DNA of 41,839 nucleotides from Bacteroidota bacterium. Lineage in GTDB: Bacteria; Bacteroidota; Bacteroidia; Flavobacteriales_D; Crocinitomicaceae. A model generated the notes under the pieces. It made no database searches. It was not told the origin of the DNA and saw nothing but the letters and a program-made list of their open reading frames with translations. The DNA lies in NCBI GenBank assembly GCA_024280155.1, contig JAJRQQ010000108.1:1-41839 (forward strand), given 5' to 3'. Made by a program: the position numbers and the translations under genes. Below, in pieces: positions 35,020 to 41,839 of the stretch; positions within the stretch are counted from its first letter, which is position 1, and the number at the start of each line of letters is the position of its first letter.

Positions 35020-36214
35020 TACAGCAAAGTTATCTTTTCTTGGTGTGTTAACGAAGAATTCAATTCATTGATTTGTAAGAAATATTGTCCGGCTGGAAGA
35101 TTTGGTCTGGAGAACTTATACCCTTCAGGAGTTTTTACTCCCTCAATATTAATTGCTCGACCTTCCATTGAAATGATTTTAAAACTAGCATTATTTATAA
35201 CTGTTTTAACATTAAAAGTAGTTTGAATCGGATTTGGATACACAGAGAATGATAACTGTTGGTCAATTTCATTTACCCCAACAATTCTTCGGTAGGCATA
35301 AACATCATCAAAGAATTGTCCATTGTAACCTGAACCAACAAAAGCTAAATCTTGGAGGACAAAAACAACTGCATTACTTCTACCTTCTCCTGGGAAATCT
35401 GCTCGTTGCACCCAATTATCACTGAAATAATTGTATTCCCAAACATCTTTTTTATAAGTAAACGTATTGTCTTCTCCTGTTGCAATAAATGCAGAAGGGA
35501 AAATTCCCCAACCTACAGCACCTTTTCTTGGTGTTCCAGGGAAATCAGCTTTTTGAATCCATGTATCTGTTGTTGCTTGGTATTGCCAAAAATCATTTCT
35601 ATAAATTCCATCATCTCCTGTACCAACGTAACCTTGTCCGCCCATTGAGAATCCTGCGGCTTCTTTTCTAGCTGTACCACCAAAATCGCTAATTTGCGTC
35701 CATGTATTTGTTGATGCATTGTATTTGTACATGTCTTTTCAAAACCATTTGAACTAATTCCTGTTCCGACGTATGCCAAAGAATCAATTGTAAAAGCCAC
35801 CGCTGAACGTCTTGCTGAACCAATAAAATCTGCTTTTTGAGTCCAGATTTTAGAAATTGGGTCATATTCCCATAAATCTTTGAAAAATGGATTTGTATCC
35901 CCTTGTCCTAAGCAAATGTATCCTTTATTGTTCAATGAAAAAGAACTTGCAGAACCTCTCGCTAGACCTGAACCACTCACACCACCAATCGACGTTTCAT
36001 CATCCCAATCGTCTTGCCAATAGGTGTAGGAGTACATTTTTCTTCGAAAACCATTGTCATCTAATCCAGCAAGAACATAACCTTCTCCGTTTAAGACAAA
36101 TGCAGACGCAACAGAACGCGGTGCTCCGTTAATTGAATCTTTTTGAACCCATTGATTTTGGGAAAATGCATTTCCAATAAATAAAAATAGGCTAAAAATT
36201 AATATGTATTTCAT
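35019..36214 (-). pseudogene. Secreted kelch-repeat protein with T9SS tail, frameshifted
   Basis: The two frames 36214-35513 and 35732-35019 are one gene. The signal peptide (ending IGNAFS) leads into kelch units such as LWEYDPISKIWTQKADFIG and FWQYQATTDTWIQKADFPGTP. The C-terminal 80 or so residues (VYPNPIQTTFNVK to HQEKITLL) are a T9SS type A tail. After NGFEK the frame breaks at 35736-35739, where A4 would have to be A5 to give GFEKDMYKYNAS. Restored length is 398 residues. It starts 2 nt after the preceding kelch gene stop and ends overlapping DUF4907. As written it would lack the second half and the sorting tail. Confidence 0.85.
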
Positions 36215-36216
36215 TT

Positions 36217-37446
36217 CTATAGTTTAATGAGTTTTTGTTGAGCAATCGTCTGTCCATTCATATTTTTCCCAACGAGAATGTAATTTCCTGTTGAAATATC
36301 AGAAACATTAATTTCAGAATTCCAAGAATAGTTTTGTACAACTTGTCCTGAAAGATTATAAATTTCAATGTGAGAAATTGTGTTGTTATTTGTAGAAATA
36401 TGTAGCACATCTCTCACAGGATTTGGATAGATGGCAATTTCATTCTCCAATTCTTCTATACCAACAACTGCTGGAGGGTAATATTTTTGAAAGGATGCTT
36501 TTTTACCGGAATAACCTTTTCCTGTACCTACATAACCTCTGTTATTTATGCTAAAGCCTACGGCACCTTTTCTTCGAGTTCCTCCGTAGTTGGCGCGAAC
36601 ATTCCACTGATTATTGAAAGGATTGTATTCCCATAAATCATCCAAGAGACCACCGTTTGTTCCCATGCAAACATATCCACGTTGACCAATTGTAAACGTC
36701 GCCGCATTTGATCGGGCACTTGCCGGTAAGTCAGCTATTTGCGACCATTGGTTGGTTGTTGGATTGTATTTCCAGAAATCATTACGATACAAATCTTGGT
36801 CAGTTCCTAAACCAACGTATCCATTGTCATCAATACTGAAACTAGAAAGTTGGTATCGAACACCTCCAGGGAAATTGGCTTTTTGAATCCATTGATTTGT
36901 AGCAGGATTATATTCCCAGAGTTGTTCAGAGTAGTTATTTGGTCCCATTTTTCCACCACAGATATAACCTTTTGTTCCTACGGAGAATCCTGTTGCAAAA
37001 TAAGTACCCCAACCGTTATTGCCTGGGAAGTTTGCTTTTTGCACCCATGTGTTTAAAGTTGGGTCATATTCCCAAAAATCAGTTAGAATTTGTGAGCCGA
37101 TGTCTGAAGAATTAACCGTTGTTATTCCTAAACCAACATATCCCTTGTTTCCAATTGAAAAACCGGTCCCATTTCTTCTCACATTCCCAGGTAACGTGGC
37201 AACCTGTGTCCAAGCGTTAAGTACGGGGTCATATTTCCAGAAGTCGTTGTGTACAATCTCTGCAGTGTCAATTCCTGTTCCTACATATCCGTAATTACCA
37301 ATAGCAAAACCAACACACCTTTCTCTTTTTATACCATTTCCAGTTGTATCTGAACCAAAATCAGAAACTTTTTCCCAAGTGTTTGGAGATTGTCCAAATG
37401 AGATTGTGGAAATGAGGAGGATAAATATTAGTAAATTTCTTTTCAT
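36217..37446 (-). CDS. Secreted kelch-repeat protein with T9SS tail
   Basis: This is a 409-residue protein with a signal peptide (ending STISFGQ) and about six kelch units, e.g. FWKYDPVLNAWTQVATLPG, LWEYNPATNQWIQKANFPG and DLWEYNPFNNQWNVRANYGG. Each ends in the G(Y/F)VG(L/T)G turn, as in a beta-propeller. The C-terminus (IAIYPNPVRDVLHIST to TIAQQKLIKL) is a T9SS type A sorting domain. Its ATG overlaps the stop of the next upstream gene by 1 nt. Kelch propellers usually bind other proteins or glycans, and no enzyme motif is present. It is closest to its operon neighbours, so tandem duplication is likely. Confidence 0.9.
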   Translation of the reverse strand: MKRNLLIFILLISTISFGQSPNTWEKVSDFGSDTTGNGIKRERCVGFAIGNYGYVGTGIDTAEIVHNDFWKYDPVLNAWTQVATLPGNVRRNGTGFSIGNKGYVGLGITTVNSSDIGSQILTDFWEYDPTLNTWVQKANFPGNNGWGTYFATGFSVGTKGYICGGKMGPNNYSEQLWEYNPATNQWIQKANFPGGVRYQLSSFSIDDNGYVGLGTDQDLYRNDFWKYNPTTNQWSQIADLPASARSNAATFTIGQRGYVCMGTNGGLLDDLWEYNPFNNQWNVRANYGGTRRKGAVGFSINNRGYVGTGKGYSGKKASFQKYYPPAVVGIEELENEIAIYPNPVRDVLHISTNNNTISHIEIYNLSGQVVQNYSWNSEINVSDISTGNYILVGKNMNGQTIAQQKLIKL

Positions 37447-38597
37447 TAGATAAATATAAATTTGTTAGAATGAATGATTTGACCATCAACTTCTACATTG
37501 TAGAAATAAGTGCCATTTTTTAAATTGTCTCGGTAGAAAGTAACTGTATTAGATTTCATAGGAATTTCATCCATTAATTTTCCACCAGTAGAATAGATTT
37601 TAATGATTGCATTTGAGTATTGCTCTGATTGAAATCTAATTTTCTCTTTTGCTGGATTTGGGTATGCGGTAAATGTGTTATCATAACTTAAATCATTCAC
37701 ACCAACCGTTAAATTAAATTCCCAAAAATCATTAAAGTTTGTTCCGTTTGTTCCTGTTCCGATAAAAGCTTTATTACCAATATTAAAAGTACAAGAAAAC
37801 CTTCTACTTGAACCCGGGAAATTAGCGTATTGCCACCATGAATTTGAATTAGGGTCATATTCCCAAACTTCAGAATTCACAGCAGATAAACCTCCAGCAT
37901 AACCTGCAACTATATATGCTTTGCCATTCTGAGTAAATACACCTGACCCTCCAGTTGATAATCCAGGGAAAGGAGCTCTAGTTGCCCATTGGTTTGTTAA
38001 AGGTTTATACTCCCAAAGTTGATTTCCTGCTTTAATGTATCCTTTTCCATTAAGAGAAAATCCAGTATTCCAAAAGTTCAAAGAAAAAGGAACAGATCCT
38101 TTGTCAGCCCATTGATCAGTAATTCTATTGTACTCCCAAAGGTTGCCAAAACGAATGAAATAACCTGAGTCTCCAATGGTGAATCCTTGTGTGTCTGAAG
38201 GTTTTATTGGTGGAGCCGTTACCTGCGTCCAAGTATTAGTGGTTGGATTGTATTTAAAAAACTCTGAAATACCACCTTGTGCACCACCTCCCATATAGGC
38301 AATATTATCAAAACTAAATGTCAACATGCCGTAATTTCCATTACCATTATTTCCAATATAATCTGCTTTTTGTGTCCAAGCGTTCGTTGCCGGGTCATAC
38401 TCCCACCAATCTTTTAAAACAATATTCACACCTGTTCCATTATAATGACCTGCACCCAAATAACCTTTTGAACCAATGGAGAAAGAGTTAGCCCTGTGAC
38501 GAGCTCCACCTGAAAGGTCAGCTCTTTGTGTCCAGTTAGGAATAGAAAATCCGAATGAACAACTAAATAAGAATGAAATAAATAGAATTACTTTCAT
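37446..38597 (-). CDS. Secreted kelch-repeat protein with T9SS tail
   Basis: This is a 383-residue protein: a signal peptide (ending FSCSFGFS), five to six kelch units (WEYDPATNAWTQKADYIG, FKYNPTTNTWTQVTAPP, LWEYKPLTNQWATRAPFPG, WEYDPNSNSWWQYANFPG), then FTAYPNPAKEKIRFQ to SNKFIFI as a T9SS type A tail. The DNA for the first unit is close to that of the neighbouring gene starting at 39820, pointing to recent duplication. It overlaps the upstream gene by 4 nt (ATGA) and the downstream gene by 1 nt. Function is unknown beyond likely surface binding. Confidence 0.9.
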   Translation of the reverse strand: MKVILFISFLFSCSFGFSIPNWTQRADLSGGARHRANSFSIGSKGYLGAGHYNGTGVNIVLKDWWEYDPATNAWTQKADYIGNNGNGNYGMLTFSFDNIAYMGGGAQGGISEFFKYNPTTNTWTQVTAPPIKPSDTQGFTIGDSGYFIRFGNLWEYNRITDQWADKGSVPFSLNFWNTGFSLNGKGYIKAGNQLWEYKPLTNQWATRAPFPGLSTGGSGVFTQNGKAYIVAGYAGGLSAVNSEVWEYDPNSNSWWQYANFPGSSRRFSCTFNIGNKAFIGTGTNGTNFNDFWEFNLTVGVNDLSYDNTFTAYPNPAKEKIRFQSEQYSNAIIKIYSTGGKLMDEIPMKSNTVTFYRDNLKNGTYFYNVEVDGQIIHSNKFIFI

Positions 38598-39820
38598 TTT
38601 TGTATAATTAATTTTCCTGTTTTAATTGGAGTTGAATCATAAGATAATGTATAGAAATAAGTGCTGTTATCAAGGTGAGAAAAATCAAATTGATTTGTTC
38701 CTGATGAAATGGTCTCACTAGTCACTTTTTGTCCTAATGTCGAGTAGACAGTTAATTCAATATCATTTAAAATGTTACCAATGTTTTCAATTTTAAAGTT
38801 TACATTACCACGACTAGGATTTGGATAGACATTTAGCTCAATATTGTCTATATTTTCTTGAAGATATGCTAACGAAGCGTCGAACAACCAAAAGTCTTGA
38901 AAGTTCGTTCCGTTTGTACCTAAACCTGCATATGCATAATTCCCGAAAGAGAGTACAGTTAAATACCTGCGAGCAGTTCCCTTGAAATTGGCAAGCTGTG
39001 TCCAAGTATTCGTTGCAGGTTCAAATTCCCACATATCTTTAAAGTTATTCCCACTGGAAAAATCATCTCCTGTAAGAATGTAACCTTTTCCATTTACTTC
39101 AAAACCTGCCGCTTCTTGTCGTGTAATAGGACTACAATTTGCACGTTGTATCCATTGGTCAACAGAAGGTTTGTATTCCCAGAAATCATTCGTTGAACCT
39201 GAGCTCGTATTTCCTGTTCCAACAAAACCAGAATTTCCAATGGAAAATCCTACTGCAGATGTTCTTCCTGCTCCGGGAAGAGAAGTAACTTGAGTCCACG
39301 TATCTGTTGTTGGATCATATTCATAAAAGGTCTTCGTTCTACCAGAATTTGTTTCTCCTGTTCCAACATAACCTTTTCCATTTACTGTAAATGCTACAGC
39401 ACCTCTTCTTGCAGAACCTGCAAAATCAGCGATACTTGACCAGGAATTTGCTGCAGGGTCGTATTTAAAAAAACTTTTAACGAGTGTGTTGCCAAAAGCA
39501 GAAATTCTACCTGTTCCAACGTAGCAAACATTTCCAATGGTAAATGCAGCAGCATGGTAGCAATCTCCTCCTAAATAATCGGCTTTTTGTGTCCACGCAT
39601 TTGTTGCAGGGTCATACTCCCACCAATCATTGAATAAAATGTTTGGTCCAGCACCATTGTAATGCCCCAAACCAACATAAGCTTTATTTCCTGCGGTTAT
39701 TCCTGTTGCACGATGTCTTGAAATTCCAAGAAAATCAGCTTTTTGTTCCCAAGCACCTGCAGCAAAACTTTGTAATGAGCTGATACTGATAAAAGCAAAT
39801 AGAAATAATATCTTCATCAT
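38594..39820 (-). CDS. Secreted kelch-repeat protein with T9SS tail
   Basis: This is a 408-residue protein: a signal peptide (ending SLQSFAAG) and about six kelch units (WEYDPATNAWTQKADYLGG, FFKYDPAANSWSSIADFAG, FYEYDPTTDTWTQVTSLPG, MWEFEPATNTWTQLANFKG), then LNVYPNPSRGNVNFK to KTGKLIIQK as a T9SS type A tail. It begins MMK, with the first ATG overlapping the stop of the GEVED gene (TAATG). The N-terminal 80 or so residues are nearly the same as in the 38597 gene. Beta-propeller structure is expected; ligand unknown. Confidence 0.9.
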   Translation of the reverse strand: MMKILFLFAFISISSLQSFAAGAWEQKADFLGISRHRATGITAGNKAYVGLGHYNGAGPNILFNDWWEYDPATNAWTQKADYLGGDCYHAAAFTIGNVCYVGTGRISAFGNTLVKSFFKYDPAANSWSSIADFAGSARRGAVAFTVNGKGYVGTGETNSGRTKTFYEYDPTTDTWTQVTSLPGAGRTSAVGFSIGNSGFVGTGNTSSGSTNDFWEYKPSVDQWIQRANCSPITRQEAAGFEVNGKGYILTGDDFSSGNNFKDMWEFEPATNTWTQLANFKGTARRYLTVLSFGNYAYAGLGTNGTNFQDFWLFDASLAYLQENIDNIELNVYPNPSRGNVNFKIENIGNILNDIELTVYSTLGQKVTSETISSGTNQFDFSHLDNSTYFYTLSYDSTPIKTGKLIIQK

Positions 39821-40965
39821 TAGTTGATAATTAATTTGTGGATGGCTGGGTTGGTATCCGAATTACATTTTACGTAGTAAATTCCTTTTTGTAGAGTTTG
39901 AATATTTATTCTTTCATTGGCTAAAACACGACCTTTTGAAACAACTTCTCCATTCATGTTTAAAATTTCATATTCTCCACTATAATTATCACTAATTCGA
40001 ATAAAATCATTGGATGGATTAGGAAAAATGTATTGTCTTTCAAATGTTAAATTGTCTAAACCTAATGTGCCCTCATTAATTGTAAGAGTGTATTCTCCTT
40101 GGTTGTTTCCCCAACCTTCTACAATTACATACAGTGAATCATAATTATAAGTTGGCATGATAATTTTTGATTGCGAACCACAATCAACATGGTCGTCATT
40201 ATTTGCAACGACTGTTCCATTTGGTAGAATTACAGTCATGTACGTGTCAAAAGTAGAACCACAAAGCGAGATATCTAAACTATTTAATCCTGAGAAATTA
40301 GTTAATAAGTAAAAAACATCAGGAGAATTATACACTGGATTCATATTTGAATAACAAATGGATGAATTATGTGTTTCAGAATGAGGATAACTACTAACTA
40401 ATATCGGATTTGTTGCATCATCACCAATAACAGATGAACAATCGATTCCATTTTGGATAGTTACACTAAAATCAACAACAGAACCCCAAGTGAAAGAAGC
40501 GCATGGGGCTATAGGTAGAGTGCCACCTTCTCTGTGAGTAATACGCATTCTTGTTGTACCATTTACAGCAGATGCTGGAACAGTAAAGTTAAATGTACTT
40601 GGTGCGGTGGGAGGTGTTCCTTGCCATGTTCCCAACGATTCTGTCGGAGAAAAGCTTCCATCTCCATTAAAATCAATCCATGCTTCACCTACGCCACCAT
40701 AATTACCTCCACAAGTTCCAAATTGTAAGTTTAATACATAACTGCCTCCTGCATTAAGGGTTACTGATGATAAAAGATTTTCTTCGACACCTAAAACACC
40801 AGGACAACCTATGTAATTAATAGATGTTCCAGATTCTCCGGAAATTGAAGCAGATTCTAAGTTGGAATCAACTGTGCTTGTTGGACCTGCAGTTGTACAA
40901 TATTGCGAAAAACTTAAAAAAGTTATAAAGCTCAATATCGAGCTTAGTAGTAGTTTTATATTCAT
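39820..40965 (-). CDS. Secreted GEVED-domain protein with T9SS tail, first gene of the kelch operon
   Basis: This is a 381-residue protein. A signal peptide (ending FLSFSQ) is followed by a GEVED domain (VGEAWIDFNGDGSFSPTE, TTRMRITHREGG, WGSVVDFSVTIQ, about residues 75-165). Next is a pre-peptidase-like beta domain (SPDVFYLLTNFSGLNSLDIS, DTYMTVILPNGTVVANNDDH, LYVIVEGWGNNQGEYTLTI). The end (YIFPNPSNDFIRISD to HKLIIN) is a T9SS type A tail. It leads the six-gene operon and diverges from the small CxxCG gene. A minus-strand box TATATTTA (40995-41002) lies 29 nt before the ATG and a palindrome lies just upstream. A binding role on the cell surface is inferred. Confidence 0.88.
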   Translation of the reverse strand: MNIKLLLSSILSFITFLSFSQYCTTAGPTSTVDSNLESASISGESGTSINYIGCPGVLGVEENLLSSVTLNAGGSYVLNLQFGTCGGNYGGVGEAWIDFNGDGSFSPTESLGTWQGTPPTAPSTFNFTVPASAVNGTTRMRITHREGGTLPIAPCASFTWGSVVDFSVTIQNGIDCSSVIGDDATNPILVSSYPHSETHNSSICYSNMNPVYNSPDVFYLLTNFSGLNSLDISLCGSTFDTYMTVILPNGTVVANNDDHVDCGSQSKIIMPTYNYDSLYVIVEGWGNNQGEYTLTINEGTLGLDNLTFERQYIFPNPSNDFIRISDNYSGEYEILNMNGEVVSKGRVLANERINIQTLQKGIYYVKCNSDTNPAIHKLIIN

Positions 40966-40994
40966 ATTTATTATAGCTTGATTAAAAATCAGAG

Positions 40995-41002
40995 TAAATA
41001 TA
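40995..41002 (-). promoter_or_regulatory. Candidate -7 box of the kelch operon
   Basis: The minus strand reads TATATTTA, 7 of 8 matches to TAnnTTTG, 29 nt before the GEVED ATG. The palindrome at 41016-41032 covers the region where a -33 element would start. Confidence 0.4.
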
Positions 41003-41015
41003 CAAAAAAAGAATT

Positions 41016-41032
41016 AACATTAACTTAATGTT
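41016..41032. promoter_or_regulatory. Perfect 8+1+8 palindrome, candidate operator
   Basis: AACATTAA-C-TTAATGTT is a perfect inverted repeat with partly symmetric flanks (GAATT / GAGTTC), 13 bp upstream of the kelch operon -7 box and 112 bp upstream of the small CxxCG gene. It is typical of a dimeric regulator site. It has no T tract, so it is not a terminator. Confidence 0.5.
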
Positions 41033-41144
41033 GAGTTCATAAATTTTTAATCGTTGAAAACTTTTGGAAAGAAAAAAAGAAAGGTTTTTATTCGCTTTTG
41101 TATTATTCGTTTTTTTGTGATAGAAATAATAAACCAAAATTACT

Positions 41145-41315
41145 ATGGAAACAAAAGAAGAGGTTTTAGCAGAAATTGAAAAATTAAAGAGCCAATTAAC
41201 AGGGGATATGTTCCAAGACATGGAAATTAAAGACACTATTCATAACTTAGAAATGAAAGTCAACGGTGTTAAACCAATGGATACACATATTGATTGTATT
41301 GGTTGCGGTTCTTAA
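41145..41315 (+). CDS. 56-residue protein with C-terminal CxxCG tail
   Basis: This short frame starts METKEEVLAEIEKLKSQL and ends MDTHIDCIGCGS. The first 40 residues are an amphipathic, acidic helix with heptad-like Leu/Ile spacing, and the end is Cys-Ile-Gly-Cys-Gly-Ser. I recall similar short proteins ending in (E/D)CxGCGS in other Bacteroidota, but no function. There is no signal peptide, so it is cytoplasmic. It is a single-gene unit with a clear terminator (41366-41408) and diverges from the kelch operon. The tail could bind a metal, be modified as a peptide, or bind another protein. It is too short for many gene finders, but codon use and the terminator support it. Confidence 0.75.
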   Translation: METKEEVLAEIEKLKSQLTGDMFQDMEIKDTIHNLEMKVNGVKPMDTHIDCIGCGS

Positions 41316-41365
41316 TGCTTGATGAATTTTGAACTAAACTTTTTTCCTTGAAAGGAATAAATTAT

Positions 41366-41408
41366 TAGGTATTCTCCAATGGCTAATTGTTGAATGCCTA
41401 TTTTTTTT
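41366..41408 (+). terminator. Intrinsic terminator after the small CxxCG gene
   Basis: TAGGTATTC (41366-41374) pairs with GAATGCCTA (41392-41400; one G-U), a nested CAAT/ATTG adds to the stem, and eight T follow. It lies 50 nt after the stop. Confidence 0.82.
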
Positions 41409-41483
41409 GTGTATTTTTTTCTTTTTAAGTTTTATATATTAATATGATTAATGTCCGATTAAATATTGCATACATTAGAGTTA

Positions 41484-41839
41484 ATTCTTACTTTTTATTC
41501 AGAGAAGTTTTTATTTATTTTCATTTGACTTCATGAGCTCGTAAACTCGGTTTCCATTGCCGAAAAAAGTAAGAATTTATGCTGAGAGTAGTCGATGTAA
41601 AAGTCTTACTTCGATAAACTCAGTAGTACAGTGCTGTCATAAATTATAACGACCAAAATCATCCTCAATTCTAATTGAAACAAAACTCGTCGTGCCTCCT
41701 CAAACAGTTGTTTAAATTTACGAATTTTGCGTTGTTTTGGTATCCGCTAAATTTATGAATGCACTTTTTAGTTCTTCGTATTTTTTTATTCATTGCAATG
41801 ATTTTTAATTCGAAGCGAAATCTAAAAGTGCGTTGGCCT
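41484..41839. repeat. Dispersed noncoding repeat, copy B (runs to the window edge)
   Basis: This copy shares most of its length with 29374-29710. It has an extra roughly 45-bp segment near 41573-41630 with a CTGAG...CTCAG hairpin. Its last 24 bases (41816-41839) equal the first 24 bases of copy A with one mismatch, so another unit probably follows beyond the window. The right-edge gap from 41316 holds only the terminator and this repeat. Confidence 0.8.

Noticed and set aside
40982..41236. Minus-strand open frame of 84 codons at the right edge
   Set aside because: It overlaps the small CxxCG gene and the palindrome, and ends in low-complexity sequence; the plus-strand gene has a terminator.

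Overview
The window is AT-rich, densely coded chromosomal DNA from a member of the Bacteroidota, most likely Flavobacteriales and probably close to Crocinitomicaceae/Cryomorphaceae (Fluviicola-like); family level is an inference. The evidence is many secreted proteins ending in type IX secretion system (T9SS) sorting domains, TAnnTTTG-type -7 promoter boxes, little sign of Shine-Dalgarno sequences, a roughly 490-residue archaeal-type ProS, and Bacteroidota-specific families (DUF3822 next to rsmD, DUF4907, Porin_10).

Layout. 1-4149: mutS2 (minus, running off the left edge) and uvrB (plus) diverge from a 145-bp spacer; a DUF3817 membrane protein overlaps the uvrB stop. 4301-8616: a helical-repeat protein, proS with a coupled unknown gene, two tandem tRNA-Glu genes and rpsT. 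8710-11291: an outer-membrane porin-like gene and fabG. 11423-15818: a minus-strand operon of a surface-type lipoprotein, a small secreted protein and a TerB-domain/ABCG-type exporter. 15902-18383: hemB, an M50 peptidase and a Smr protein. 18391-22591: minus-strand genes for a thioredoxin-fold protein lacking its cysteines, coaD, rsmD, DUF3822 and a membrane protein. 22777-24210: a RecD-like helicase. 24242-34376: secreted and envelope proteins (FG-GAP/VCBS protein, SGNH hydrolase with PKD domain, CreD, nitroreductase, collagen-like protein with S74-type chaperone domain, type-B-sorted protein). 34678-40965: a tightly coupled six-gene minus-strand operon of one GEVED protein, four kelch proteins and a DUF4907 lipoprotein. 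41145-41315: a 56-residue protein ending in a CxxCG tail, with its own terminator. A roughly 330-bp noncoding repeat occurs at 29374-29710 and again at the right edge.

The most striking feature is that six genes are interrupted. mutS2, the porin, the ABC exporter and one kelch gene each have a -1 frameshift in a homopolymer or doublet. uvrB and the helicase each have one in-frame TAA inside an otherwise intact frame. Homopolymer miscalls could explain the frameshifts. The porin G7 tract could also be phase-variable, and the exporter junction is a dnaX-like A AAA AAG slippery site in the correct phase. Sequencing error, real decay and recoding must be separated before any of these is called a pseudogene.

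The best candidates for undescribed systems are the kelch/GEVED/DUF4907 secretion operon, the lipoprotein/secreted protein/TerB-ABCG exporter operon, the small CxxCG protein, and the dispersed repeat family. In addition, four genes carry a -7 box exactly 4 nt before the ATG, which suggests leaderless mRNAs.
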